From Hyphomicrobiales bacterium (GTDB lineage: Bacteria; Pseudomonadota; Alphaproteobacteria; Rhizobiales; Rhizobiaceae): a stretch of DNA of 64,000 bases. Position numbers and translations under genes: made by a program. The DNA lies in assembly GCA_002709005.1 (NCBI GenBank), contig PAPH01000075.1:1-64000 (forward strand), read 5' to 3'. Positions 9,594-18,318 of this stretch are shown here, piece by piece (within the stretch, counting starts at the first letter, position 1; each line of letters opens with the position of its first letter). The notes under the pieces are model-generated. The model saw only the letters and a list, made by a program, of their open reading frames with translations. It made no database searches and was not told the DNA's origin.

Positions 9594-10300
9594 GCGGCAG
9601 GAAGGGCGGACGCACGGACGATGTCGCCGCCATCGGCGAGCGGATCGGGCACCGTTTTTCGGATATCGAGAGGGTCAGCCGCGCGCTGACCCATTCGAGC
9701 CTTCGCGAGGGCGGCAATTACGAACGTCTCGAATTTCTCGGTGACCGCGTTCTGGGCCTCGTGGTCGCCGAGCTGCTGTTCAGCAATTTCAAGGAAGCGG
9801 ACGAGGGCGAGCTTTCGGTTCGTCTCAACCAGCTCGTCTCCGCCAAGACCTGCGCGGAAGTGGCGGACGAACTGGGCCTGCACGAATTCATTCGCACCGG
9901 CGCGGATGTGAAGAAACTGACCGGCAAGCGCATGGCGAACGTGCGCGCCGACGTGGTGGAATCGCTGATCGCGGCGATCTATCTCGAGGGAGGACTTGAG
10001 GCCGCGCGGAAATTCATCGAGGCGAACTGGACCAGGCGCGCGCTCGATTCAGGTGCCGCGCGGCGTGACGCCAAGACCGAACTTCAGGAGTGGGCGCACC
10101 AGAAATTCGGTGTTACGCCCGTTTACAAGATAACCGGCCGCGCCGGCCCCGACCACGATCCGGTCTTCACCGTTTCCGTTGAAATCAAGGGAACCGGAGC
10201 GGGCAGCGGGCAAAGCCGGTCGAAGCGCGCGGCGGAACAGGAAGCGGCCACCGAAGTGCTGGTACGCGAGGGCGTCTGGCCAGGCGCCGGAGAGAAATGA
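9590..10300 (+). CDS. rnc: Ribonuclease III
   Basis: Cuts double-stranded RNA, including rRNA precursors and sRNA-mRNA duplexes. 236 aa. The signature ERLEFLGDRVLGLVVAEL (residues 46-63, with E48 and D52) marks the catalytic domain. The second catalytic cluster is in RADVVESLIAAIYLEGG, and a double-stranded-RNA-binding domain fills the C-terminal 70 residues. It overlaps lepB and era by 4 bp at each end, so the three are translationally coupled. Confidence 0.97.
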   Translation: MSGRKGGRTDDVAAIGERIGHRFSDIERVSRALTHSSLREGGNYERLEFLGDRVLGLVVAELLFSNFKEADEGELSVRLNQLVSAKTCAEVADELGLHEFIRTGADVKKLTGKRMANVRADVVESLIAAIYLEGGLEAARKFIEANWTRRALDSGAARRDAKTELQEWAHQKFGVTPVYKITGRAGPDHDPVFTVSVEIKGTGAGSGQSRSKRAAEQEAATEVLVREGVWPGAGEK

Positions 10301-11229
10301 TGAACGACACCGTCGAAGATAAAAATATCGAAGAACAGCCGACGCGCTCCGGTTTCGTCGCGCTGATTGGGGCGCCGAACGCCGGCAAGTCGACGCTGGT
10401 CAACCGGCTGGTCGGCGCGAAAGTCTCCATCGTCTCGCACAAGGTGCAGACGACGCGGGCGATCGTCCGCGGGATTGCCACGGTCGACCGGACGCAGATC
10501 GTCTTCGTCGACACCCCGGGCATTTTCTCGCCGCGCCGCCGGCTCGACCGGGCGATGGTGACGACTGCATGGGGTGGGGCCAAGGACGCCGATATCGTCC
10601 TCGTGCTGATCGAGGCGGAGCGCGGGCTGGTGGGCGACGCCGCCAAGCTACTCGAGGCGCTCGACCAGGTGCACCATCCGAAGATCCTGATCCTCAACAA
10701 GGTCGATCAGGTCAAGCGCGAGTCGCTGCTGGCGCTGACGGCGGAGGCCAATTCCAAGGCCACCTTCGAGCGGACCTTCATGATTTCGGCGCTTGACGGC
10801 TCGGGCGTCGACGATCTTGCGACGTTCCTTGCCGAACGGTTGCCGGAAGGTCCGTGGTATTACCCCGAGGACCAGATCTCCGATCTGCCAATGCGCCAGC
10901 TCGCCGCCGAGGTGACACGTGAAAAGCTCTATCTGCGGCTGCATCAGGAGCTTCCCTATTCCTCCCATGTCGAAACCGAACGCTGGGAAGAGAAGAAGGA
11001 CGGCTCGGTCAGGATCGAGCAGGTCATCTATGTCGAGCGCGACAGCCAGAAGAAGATCGTGCTCGGCAAGGGCGGCGACGCCATCAAGTCGATCGGTCAG
11101 GCGGCCCGCAAGGAGATCGCCGAGATCCTCGACCAGAAGGTTCATCTCTTCCTTTTCGTCAAGGTACGCGAGAACTGGGGCGACGACCCCGAGCGCTACC
11201 GCGAGATGGGACTTGAATTTCCCCACTGA
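10297..11229 (+). CDS. era: GTPase Era
   Basis: Small-subunit ribosome assembly GTPase that binds the 3' end of 16S rRNA. 310 aa. G1 is GAPNAGKST (25-33), G3 is DTPG, G4 is NKVD and G5 is SALDGSG. A C-terminal KH domain is visible as KKIVLGKGGDAIKSIGQAA. ATG at 10297 overlaps the rnc stop; a second ATG follows at 10300. GGAGAGAA lies just upstream. recO follows after 18 bp. Confidence 0.97.
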   Translation: MMNDTVEDKNIEEQPTRSGFVALIGAPNAGKSTLVNRLVGAKVSIVSHKVQTTRAIVRGIATVDRTQIVFVDTPGIFSPRRRLDRAMVTTAWGGAKDADIVLVLIEAERGLVGDAAKLLEALDQVHHPKILILNKVDQVKRESLLALTAEANSKATFERTFMISALDGSGVDDLATFLAERLPEGPWYYPEDQISDLPMRQLAAEVTREKLYLRLHQELPYSSHVETERWEEKKDGSVRIEQVIYVERDSQKKIVLGKGGDAIKSIGQAARKEIAEILDQKVHLFLFVKVRENWGDDPERYREMGLEFPH

Positions 11230-11247
11230 CGGCGCAACCTCTCCAGC

Positions 11248-12009
11248 ATGGAATGGCGCGACGAGGGAATCATCCTCGGGATGAGGAAACACGGCGAGAC
11301 GTCGGTGATCGCCGAGGTGATGACGCGCGCCCATGGTCGCCATATGGGCATCGTCAAGGGCGGTCGCTCGCGGCGCTGGCAACCGGTGCTGCAGCCCGGC
11401 AATTCGGTGTCCCTTGTCTGGCGCGCGCGGCTCGACGAGCATCTCGGCCAGTATCAGATCGAACCGACCGAAAGCCGGGCAGGGCGGCTGATGGAGAGCG
11501 CGGCGGGTGTGCACGGAGTTCAGGCCATGGCCGCTCTTTTGAGGCTTTTGCCTGAACGCGATCCGCATCCGCGTCTGCACGATGCCTTCGCCATTATTCT
11601 CGACAGTCTCGACGAACCGGCGGAAGCGGGGGGCATGTATGTGCGCTTCGAACTCGCGGTGCTGGAGGATCTCGGCTTCGGCCTCGATCTCACCCGCTGC
11701 GCGGCGACGGGGGAAGCGCGCGATCTCGTCTATGTGTCGCCGAAATCGGGCCGGGCGGTGTCCGCCGGAGCCGGCGCACCATGGGCGGACAAGCTGCTCG
11801 GGCTTCCCGGCTTTCTCGCCACGCGTACCGACCCTTGCGAAGATGTCGACGAATTGCGCGATGCTTTCCGGCTGACCGGCTATTTCCTCGATCGCCACGT
11901 GTTCGAACCGCGCGGCGTGCCCCGACCTGTTGCGCGGTCAGGCTTCGAAACTGCGCTCGAGCGGCTTCTGGCCATGCGATCGGCAGGAGCATCGGGACGC
12001 GCGGTCTAG
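11248..12009 (+). CDS. recO: DNA repair protein RecO
   Basis: Recombination mediator that helps load RecA on SSB-coated DNA in the RecFOR pathway. 253 aa. The N-terminal OB-fold begins [18 protein letters not shown] and contains [20 protein letters not shown], both typical of RecO. The C-terminal part ([20 protein letters not shown] and FLDRHVF) matches the helical domain. It is the last gene of the acpS-era-recO run. Confidence 0.93.
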   Translation: MEWRDEGIILGMRKHGETSVIAEVMTRAHGRHMGIVKGGRSRRWQPVLQPGNSVSLVWRARLDEHLGQYQIEPTESRAGRLMESAAGVHGVQAMAALLRLLPERDPHPRLHDAFAIILDSLDEPAEAGGMYVRFELAVLEDLGFGLDLTRCAATGEARDLVYVSPKSGRAVSAGAGAPWADKLLGLPGFLATRTDPCEDVDELRDAFRLTGYFLDRHVFEPRGVPRPVARSGFETALERLLAMRSAGASGRAV

Positions 12010-12044
12010 CGTTCACGATTGTCCGCAGCGCAAGGGAGAAACGA

Positions 12045-12451
12045 ATGAATGATCAAGTCACAGGGAGCTGTCTGTGTGGCGCCGTCAGGTTTCGCATCCA
12101 CGGCGCATTCGAGCACTTTTTCTCTGCTACTGCTCGCGATGCCGGAAGGGAAGCGGCTCGGCCCATGCGGCGAACCTGTTCGGTTCGGCTGCAACGGTGG
12201 AATGGCTGCGCGGCGAGGACCACGTCCGGGATTTCCAGCTTCCGGGAACAAGGCATACGAAGTGCTTCTGTCGGGAGTGCGGATCGGCACTTCCGATGGA
12301 CAGCAAGGATGGCGGCTTCATAATGGTACCGGCGGGCTCGCTCGACACGCAGATTGCCATCAAACCCGACGCGCGGATCTGCCACGCAAGTCGCGCTGCA
12401 TGGGTCGACACTATTGAGTGCGTGGAGACGGTGGATGGATTACCCGGCTGA
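12045..12451 (+). pseudogene. GFA/CENP-V domain gene with a one-base frameshift
   Basis: A zinc-binding fold of the glutathione-dependent formaldehyde-activating (GFA) family. From the ATG at 12045 the frame encodes MNDQVTGSCLCGAVRF... up to ...GAFEHFF, then goes out of frame. From about 12117 the next frame carries the rest of the family: LCYCSRCRKGSGSAH, LPGTRHTKCFCRECGSALP and the end at 12451. All zinc cysteines (CLC, CYCSRC, CFCREC) are present across the two frames. The break falls at a run of five T (12117-12121); six would restore one 136-aa protein. This is a real single-base loss, a sequencing error or, less likely, programmed slippage. Confidence 0.8.
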
Positions 12452-12460
12452 CGATATGCT

Positions 12461-12478
12461 CTGACGGCACGCCGTCAG
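12461..12478. terminator. Hairpin between convergent genes
   Basis: CTGACGG CACG CCGTCAG is a perfect 7-bp stem between the GFA-family gene and the convergent FMN reductase, overlapping the stop codon of the latter. There is no clear T run on either side, so termination is only a guess. Confidence 0.4.
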
Positions 12479-13008
12479 TCCTGCGAGGCAAAAGTTTCGG
12501 TAAAGCGCTGAATGAAATCAGCAATGGCCTGACGATTTTCCAGCTGGTTCAGGTGAAGCTCGATCTCTTTCGGCGTTTTCTTCATCAGCGGGAAGCGCAG
12601 AAAGATGTCCTCCCGAAACGCTGAGCTGACCGTGGAAAGAACAAGGCGCATCTGAGCCAGCATATCGTCTCCGCGGTGGGACGCATGCATCAGGACGATT
12701 GGCTTGGAAATGATCTCGTCGCGAGAAACGAGCCAGTCGATCGCGTTCTTCAAACCACCTGGAATGGCTCTGACATATTCCGGACTTGAGATGATCAGGC
12801 CGTCGCTGTGCCGGATCGCGGAAACGAAGTTTTGAACCGCCAGCGGCAGCGGACCTTCTTCAAGGTCCGGCGAGAATACGGGCAGATCGCCGATCCCGTC
12901 GAACAGTTCCATCGAATGGTTCGGCTCAACCATTTCCGAGACCGACCGCAGCATTGCGGTATTCGTGGAATTGCGCCGGGTACTGCCCGAAATTGCGAGG
13001 AATCTCAT
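12475..13008 (-). CDS. NAD(P)H-dependent FMN reductase
   Basis: 177 aa with a flavodoxin-like fold. MRFLAISGSTRRNSTN is the FMN-phosphate loop of the NADPH_dep_FMN_red family, and GLIISSPEYVRAIPGGLKNA is its second signature (SPEY...PGGLKNAIDW). Proteins of this family reduce FMN, quinones or azo compounds; the substrate here is not visible. It stands alone on the minus strand, with the phoX terminator upstream and the GFA-family gene convergent downstream. Confidence 0.88.
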   Translation of the reverse strand: MRFLAISGSTRRNSTNTAMLRSVSEMVEPNHSMELFDGIGDLPVFSPDLEEGPLPLAVQNFVSAIRHSDGLIISSPEYVRAIPGGLKNAIDWLVSRDEIISKPIVLMHASHRGDDMLAQMRLVLSTVSSAFREDIFLRFPLMKKTPKEIELHLNQLENRQAIADFIQRFTETFASQD

Positions 13009-13094
13009 GAACCCGGTTTAGCTTCGCACGGGGTCGGCGACAATGGCGGGGCGTTCTCCATGAAATGTGCGTTGGCAGAACGAAAACGACAATG

Positions 13095-13120
13095 AAAAAG
13101 GGGCGCTCGTGGCGCCCCTT
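13095..13120 (-). terminator. Rho-independent terminator of phoX
   Basis: A perfect 9-bp stem (13098-13106 with 13112-13120, core AAGGGGCGC / GCGCCCCTT) with a 5-base loop. Read on the minus strand it is followed by a run of T. It lies 24 bp beyond the phoX stop. Confidence 0.85.
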
Positions 13121-13143
13121 CGGTTTTCAGAAAATCAACCGGC

Positions 13144-15138
13144 CTAGACACCGATCTTGCCACCACCCTGTTTCGTGATGGCCACCACGGCGGGGCGAAC
13201 CGGCATGTCGTCCTTGAAATCCGGCCAGCGGGTGGCAGGATTCTCGAAGGTGGCGAGGCCGTCGTCACCCGGATGCTGGACGGCGACGAAGAAGGTGCTC
13301 AGGTCCGGTGTGGAGAGTGGGCCGCACATTTCCGCGCCGACTGGCACGCGGAAGAAAAGCTTCGATGTGCCACGCGCCTCGCCGTCTGTGTCGACGGCCC
13401 ATACGCCGTCGGTACGGCCGGTCTCCTTGCCGGAATTGCCGTCGGTGGCGACCCAGAGACGACCGTCACTGTCGATGTTGCAGTTGTCGGGCATGCCGAA
13501 CCAGCCGTTCTCGGTGGTTGCCGGATTGAACGATGCCCCCACTTCGGCCACCGAGGGATCGCCGCATTTCAGCAGGATGTCCCAGGTTGATTTGGTGGCG
13601 GCGAAATCGCCTTCCGGCTCGGTGATCTCGATGATATGGCCGAAGGCATTTTCGGCGCGGGGGTTGGCGGCGTTCTCGTCGCCCGGCTTGCGCTTGGTGT
13701 TGTTGGTGAGCATGCAGTAGACCTTGCCGGTGACCGGGTTGGGCTGCACGTCTTCGGGGCGGTCCATCTTTGTGGCGCCGAGCAGGTCGGCGGCGCGGCG
13801 GGTTTCGATGAGAACGTCCGCCTGGCTCGCAAAGCCGTTATCTTCGTTGAGGCCATTCTCGCCGTGAACGAGCGGCATCCAGTCGACGGATCCGTCCTCG
13901 TTGAACTTGGCGACATAGAGAGTGCCATCGTCGAGCAGATCCATGTTGGCGGCGCGGTCGTCCGGATTGTAGGTCGCGGCGGTCACGAACTTGTAGACAT
14001 AGTCGAAGCGCTCGTCGTCACCGCAATACATGACCACGCGGCCGTCCTTGTTGACGACGCTTTCCGCGCCCTCGTGCTTGACGCGGCCGAGCGCGGTGCG
14101 CTTCTTCGGTATCGCGTTCGGGTCCATCGGGTCGACCTCGACGACCCAGCCGAAGCGGTTGGGTTCGTTGGGCTCCTGGGAAACGTCGAAGCGGTCGTGG
14201 TGCTTGCCCCAGTTGTACCAGCCGGCCGGCACGCCGTAGCGCTCGTAATTGGCGGCTTCCGGGCTGTCAGCGGGCAGTTCGCCGAGGAAGTAGCCGTGGA
14301 AGTTCTCCTCGGCCATCACATAGGTGCCCCAGGGGGTCACGCCGCCGGCGCAGTTGTTGAGCGTGCCGAAAACCTTGGTGCCTGACGTATCGGCATTTGT
14401 CTTCAGGCGCTCGTGGCCGGCGGCGGGGCCGGTCAGTTCCATCTCGGTGCCGACGTGGATGCGGCGGTTGTACTTGCCGTCGAGGACGGGTTGCCACTTG
14501 CCGGTCTCGTCGCGGCGGATCTCGACGATGGTGCCGCCATGGGCGGCCATCTCGATGTCGACGAGGTCCTTGCCCATCTCGCCGATGATGACCTTGTCCT
14601 TGCCCTCGTCGTCCTTGCCGACGCTGGCGAGGCCCGGGAACATGAGTTCCGGATTGGTGTATTCGTGGTTGACGACCAGCAGGCCGTGATCGTCGGCGCC
14701 GTCGAGCGGGATGAAGCCGACATAATCGTTGTTATAGCCGAACTGCTTGAGCTGGGCTTCGGGCGTCTGGTTCTTCGGATCGAAGTCCGGGCTGTCGGCG
14801 AACAGCTTGTCGCCCCAGCGCAGAAGCACGTCGGCATCATAGCCCTCGGCGACGTGGTGGGTTTCGTCGACGCCGGCCTGGACTTCCTTGAACGAGAAGG
14901 CCGAGGCGGCTTCTGCGCGCGCCTCCCGGGCGGCGAGGAGCGCCACAGGGCTGACGGTCGGCGAGATCGCGGCGACGGCGAGCGAACCGCCCATGAAGCC
15001 GCGACGGGACAGGCGGCGGTTGATGACGTCGCCCATCGTCGGGTTATCCGACCGGTTGCGGCCGACGTCTTCCTCCGCTTCGCGGATATCCGTGAGATTG
15101 ACGAGATCGTCGTCGCTGGCTTTGAAATGCTCGTTCAT
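13144..15138 (-). CDS. phoX: PhoX-family alkaline phosphatase (DUF839), Tat-exported
   Basis: 664 aa. PhoX phosphatases are periplasmic phosphomonoesterases with an iron/calcium cofactor. A twin-arginine motif SRRGFMGG (residues 44-51) precedes a hydrophobic stretch, so it is exported folded by Tat. An unusually long cytoplasmic N-region (about 40 residues) comes first. Family blocks are visible: VVNHEYTNPELMFPG, CAGGVTPWGTYVMAEENF, and RPEDVQPNPVTGKVY. No Pho box was identified by eye. Some DUF839 proteins are not phosphatases, so the activity is inferred. Confidence 0.9.
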   Translation of the reverse strand: MNEHFKASDDDLVNLTDIREAEEDVGRNRSDNPTMGDVINRRLSRRGFMGGSLAVAAISPTVSPVALLAAREARAEAASAFSFKEVQAGVDETHHVAEGYDADVLLRWGDKLFADSPDFDPKNQTPEAQLKQFGYNNDYVGFIPLDGADDHGLLVVNHEYTNPELMFPGLASVGKDDEGKDKVIIGEMGKDLVDIEMAAHGGTIVEIRRDETGKWQPVLDGKYNRRIHVGTEMELTGPAAGHERLKTNADTSGTKVFGTLNNCAGGVTPWGTYVMAEENFHGYFLGELPADSPEAANYERYGVPAGWYNWGKHHDRFDVSQEPNEPNRFGWVVEVDPMDPNAIPKKRTALGRVKHEGAESVVNKDGRVVMYCGDDERFDYVYKFVTAATYNPDDRAANMDLLDDGTLYVAKFNEDGSVDWMPLVHGENGLNEDNGFASQADVLIETRRAADLLGATKMDRPEDVQPNPVTGKVYCMLTNNTKRKPGDENAANPRAENAFGHIIEITEPEGDFAATKSTWDILLKCGDPSVAEVGASFNPATTENGWFGMPDNCNIDSDGRLWVATDGNSGKETGRTDGVWAVDTDGEARGTSKLFFRVPVGAEMCGPLSTPDLSTFFVAVQHPGDDGLATFENPATRWPDFKDDMPVRPAVVAITKQGGGKIGV

Positions 15139-15234
15139 GGCTGCGTTTCCTTCCGATCCATGAGGGGGATGGCGGAATTCTGCTTCCCGTCGATGACGGC
15201 CATGTGACTATCGCGGTTTGTCGGTGGAAAACGT

Positions 15235-15262
15235 AAAAAAGGCCCCGGCCATGCCGGAGCCT
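15235..15262 (-). terminator. Rho-independent terminator of the LysM gene
   Basis: A stem of about 9 pairs with one mismatch (15240-15249 with 15253-15262, GGCCCCGGC / GCCGGAGCC). On the minus strand it is followed by six T. It lies 30 bp past the LysM gene stop. Confidence 0.8.
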
Positions 15263-15291
15263 TTGCATCGGATCAAGCCCGGCGTCCCATT

Positions 15292-16128
15292 TCAGTTTTC
15301 CGGAAGGGTCAGGCTTTCGCCGACCTTGAGGTTGCCGGGATTTATTCCGGGATTGGCGTCGCGTATCGCCTTCCACTTGCGGCCGTCGCCATATTTCGCC
15401 TTGGCGATATCCCACAGCGTATCACCCGCAGCAATCTTGTGGCCGCCGGCTTCCATCTCACCCGAAGAGGTGTCGGCCATTGCGGGCTCGTCCTTCTCCA
15501 TCGCCGCATCGTCCATGGCCGGTTTCTCCATGGTCGTATCTTCCATTGGCTCCTCGCCGGTGCTGACCTCGGATTCCGTCTTCATCGTATTCGTGGAGCT
15601 GTCCATCGAGTCCGAATTGTCCGTGCCGGCTGCCGGGGCGTCCGGCGTGTCGGTCGTTCCGCTTTCCATGTCCGGTTTGTCGCCGGCCGTTTCGGATGAG
15701 CCTTCGGAGGTCATGGCCGGAGCCTCGTCGGTGGAGACACCATTTTCAGCCTCTTCGTCGGCGACTGCCTTTTCCACGGCGTCGGCGGCATCCTCGGCCA
15801 TCTGGTCTGCCTTTTTGGCGGCGTCTTCTGCCATGTCCGCGGCTTCCTTGCCTGCGTCCTTCATGGCTTCGCCGGTTGCTTCCATGGCTTCGCCTGTGGC
15901 ATCGGCTGCGTCACTCGCGGCATCGGCGGTGGCATCCATCGCATCGTCGGCCGTATCCGCGGTTGCCTTGGTGGCATCCTCGACGACAGCGGGCGCGGAC
16001 TTGATCATGTCCATCGCGCCTTCCATCGGCTCGGGCACCTTGGTTTCCTCGGTCTGTGCCTGCGCGCCGAAGGCGGCGAGGGCGAGGACGGACGTGGCGA
16101 GATAAAGTTTGGGACTAAATTTTTTCAT
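15292..16128 (-). CDS. Exported acidic low-complexity protein with C-terminal LysM domain
   Basis: 278 aa from the ATG at 16128, preceded by CTGGAGGAGCCA; the frame is open further upstream but without a ribosome site. A signal peptide (MKKFSPKLYLATSVLALAAF, cleavage near AQA-QT) is followed by about 180 residues rich in Ala, Asp, Glu, Met and Thr with no predicted fold; A-D-A and E-A-M repeats could form a helical rod. A LysM domain fills the last 47 residues (HKIAAGDTLWDIAKAKYGDG...LKVGESLTLP). LysM binds peptidoglycan, so this may be a periplasmic tether or scaffold. No catalytic domain is present. Confidence 0.85.
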   Translation of the reverse strand: MKKFSPKLYLATSVLALAAFGAQAQTEETKVPEPMEGAMDMIKSAPAVVEDATKATADTADDAMDATADAASDAADATGEAMEATGEAMKDAGKEAADMAEDAAKKADQMAEDAADAVEKAVADEEAENGVSTDEAPAMTSEGSSETAGDKPDMESGTTDTPDAPAAGTDNSDSMDSSTNTMKTESEVSTGEEPMEDTTMEKPAMDDAAMEKDEPAMADTSSGEMEAGGHKIAAGDTLWDIAKAKYGDGRKWKAIRDANPGINPGNLKVGESLTLPEN

Positions 16129-16252
16129 TGGCTCCTCCAGCAATGACGATCGGGCGGGTCGTGGACCCGCCACCTCAATCAAAGATAGCGCGATGAGCGG
16201 AGGCAGCAAGCGGAATGCTCCGCGCGACCACCGTCGCGGCGGAGCGAAGTCG

Positions 16253-16627
16253 TCAGACGGTCTTGCGGACCAGCGAGAACTGGGAGCCGGTCGACGAGGT
16301 GCAGTTCAACTGGTTGGGCGTCGCCAGCGCGCAGTTGACGCGCGAGGTGGTGTTGCGCACGAGCGAGGTCATATCGATCTCGACGAGACGCGGATTGACC
16401 TGGGTGTAATTGCCCCGCGCGAGAAGCGAGTTCGTCCCGTCGGTCGTCCTCGTTTCGAAGCGGCCGCCGTAGAAGCTCGAAATGATGCCGTTGGGATCCG
16501 TCCACTGGCCCTCGATCCCGGCCTGAGGCGGAGGGGAATTGTAGCCCGGCGAGCTGTAGCTGGCAGACTGACACGCCGCGAGAGCGAGCGGCAGCGCGGC
16601 CAGAGCGAGGATTTTCATTGGTTTCAT
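16253..16627 (-). CDS. omp10: Omp10-like outer-membrane lipoprotein
   Basis: 124 aa. A lipoprotein signal ([19 protein letters not shown]) places the lipidated cysteine at residue 19. After a short Pro/Ser linker the body matches the rhizobial/Brucella Omp10 family: [20 protein letters not shown], then [39 protein letters not shown], and QFSLVRK at the end. Two cysteines in the body may form a disulphide. Start chosen at 16627; the frame is open to 16651. A palindromic element lies 26-50 bp upstream. The name is by recognition of the family; no search was possible. Confidence 0.82.
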   Translation of the reverse strand: MKPMKILALAALPLALAACQSASYSSPGYNSPPPQAGIEGQWTDPNGIISSFYGGRFETRTTDGTNSLLARGNYTQVNPRLVEIDMTSLVRNTTSRVNCALATPNQLNCTSSTGSQFSLVRKTV

Positions 16628-16652
16628 GGCTTTGCCCCTATGCACGGTCATG

Positions 16653-16677
16653 CGTGGCCGACCCCTTCACGGGGTCA
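16653..16677 (-). repeat. Short palindromic element upstream of the Omp10-like gene
   Basis: In the direction of the lipoprotein gene it reads TGACCCC-GTGAA-GGGGTC followed by GGCCACG. A closely similar element lies upstream of gapR at 27132-27169. It may be an operator, a 5'-leader hairpin or a small dispersed repeat. Confidence 0.5.
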
Positions 16678-16776
16678 GCATTGTCAAAACCATGCCGTGC
16701 GTCTGTGCCGAAAGCAAGGCTGCACGCCGAATATACAAGTCCATCCACGGCGTTGATACAGCCTCTGTCGGCGCTA

Positions 16777-18228
16777 TCAGTGAACGAGGATATTGCGGAA
16801 CTGCCAGGGATCGCTTTCGTCGAGATCTTCCGGGAACAGGCCCGGACGGCCGTCGAGCGGCGTCCAGTCGGTGTAGTGGCCTTCCACCGGTCCGAGATAG
16901 GGCATCTGCACTTCCAGGCAGCGCTTGTAGTCCATCTCGTCGGCTTCGACGATGCCGGAATTCGGGTTTTCGAGCGCCCAGACCATGCCTGCGAGCACGG
17001 CGGAGGAAACCTGGAGGCCAGTTGCGTTCTGGTAGGGGGCGAGCTCGCGGGTCTGTTCGACCGAGAGGCGCGATCCGTACCAGTAGGCGTTCTTGTCGTG
17101 GCCGTAGAGCAGCACGCCGAGTTCGTCGATGCCGTCGACGAGCTCGTTCTCATCAAGGACGTGCATCGTCGGCTGGGCATGGCCGCCATTGCCGAACATT
17201 TCGTGCAGTGACAGCACCGCGTCGTTGGCCGGGTGATAGGCGTAGTGGCAGGTCGGGCGGAAGGTGACCTCGCCCTTCTTGTTGCGGGCGGTGAAGAAGT
17301 CGGCGATGGAGATCGATTCGTTGTGCGTCACCAGGAAGCCGTATTGCGCGCCCGGCGTCGGGCACCAGGTGCGCACGCGCGTGTTGGCGCCCGGCTGCTC
17401 GAGATAGATTGCGGCCTTCGAGCCCTTCTTGTGCTTCTTGGCGTTTTTCGGCTTCCAGTTCTCATGTGTCCCCCAGCCGAGTTCGGCGGGCTGCAGACCC
17501 TCGGATACGAAGCCCTCGACCGACCAGGTGTTCCAGAAGGTTTCTAGCGGCTTGGGGTCGCGGGCGCGCTGGGTATCGCGCTCGGCGATGTGGATGCCCT
17601 TGACGCCGGCCTTCTTCATCAGCTTGGCCCAGCCTTCGCGATCGTCGGCGGCCGGTTCCTTGAAATCCATGCCGAGGTCGGTAGCGAGATTGACGAGCGC
17701 CTGCTTGACGAACCAGGACACCATGCCCGGATTGGCGCCGCAGCAGGAAACGGCGGTGGTGCCGCCCGGGTTCTTGCGAATCTCTTCCCGCACGGTTTCG
17801 CGCAGCGCGTAGTTGGTGCGCGAGGAATTGTCGGCCTCGGTGTCGAAATAGAAGCCGAGCCAGGGCTCGACGACGGTGTCGACATAGGGAACGTCGATTT
17901 CGCGGCAGAGACGCATCAGATCAAGCGAGGAGGTGTCGACCGAGAGGTTGACGCAGAATCCCTGGCCTTCACCCTCTGTGAGGAGCGGCGTCAGCAGATC
18001 CTTGTAGTTTTCCTTGGTCACGGCTTCGGAAATGAAGCGCACGCCATGTTCCTCGGCGATTTTGGCGTTGTCGCCCTCGGGATGGGGATCGATGATAACC
18101 ATGCGCGACTTGTCGAACTTGAAATGGCGCTCGATCAGGGGAAGCGTTCCCCGGCCGATGGAACCGAATCCGATCATGACGATAGGACCGGTGATCTCGG
18201 CATAAACGGGGTATTGCTGGTCGGCCAT
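16777..18228 (-). CDS. hss: Homospermidine synthase
   Basis: Makes sym-homospermidine from putrescine (and spermidine) with NAD+ as hydride carrier; homospermidine is a major polyamine of rhizobia. 483 aa. The N-terminal Rossmann motif is IVMIGFGSIGRGTLPLIERH, and the family blocks VNLSVDTSSLDLMRLC, DTVVEPWLGFY and SCCGANPGMVSWFVKQAL are clear. The start is the ATG at 18228 with CAGGAGCAACGAA upstream; the frame extends 18 codons further without a ribosome site. No other polyamine gene is nearby. Confidence 0.96.
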   Translation of the reverse strand: MADQQYPVYAEITGPIVMIGFGSIGRGTLPLIERHFKFDKSRMVIIDPHPEGDNAKIAEEHGVRFISEAVTKENYKDLLTPLLTEGEGQGFCVNLSVDTSSLDLMRLCREIDVPYVDTVVEPWLGFYFDTEADNSSRTNYALRETVREEIRKNPGGTTAVSCCGANPGMVSWFVKQALVNLATDLGMDFKEPAADDREGWAKLMKKAGVKGIHIAERDTQRARDPKPLETFWNTWSVEGFVSEGLQPAELGWGTHENWKPKNAKKHKKGSKAAIYLEQPGANTRVRTWCPTPGAQYGFLVTHNESISIADFFTARNKKGEVTFRPTCHYAYHPANDAVLSLHEMFGNGGHAQPTMHVLDENELVDGIDELGVLLYGHDKNAYWYGSRLSVEQTRELAPYQNATGLQVSSAVLAGMVWALENPNSGIVEADEMDYKRCLEVQMPYLGPVEGHYTDWTPLDGRPGLFPEDLDESDPWQFRNILVH

Positions 18229-18318
18229 TTCGTTGCTCCTGTATAGGCTTGCACGCGCGAGTGCGCGCGGCGGCTTAAACATACTTTCCTGTCACAATAA
18301 AGGGAAAACGCCGCAGTA

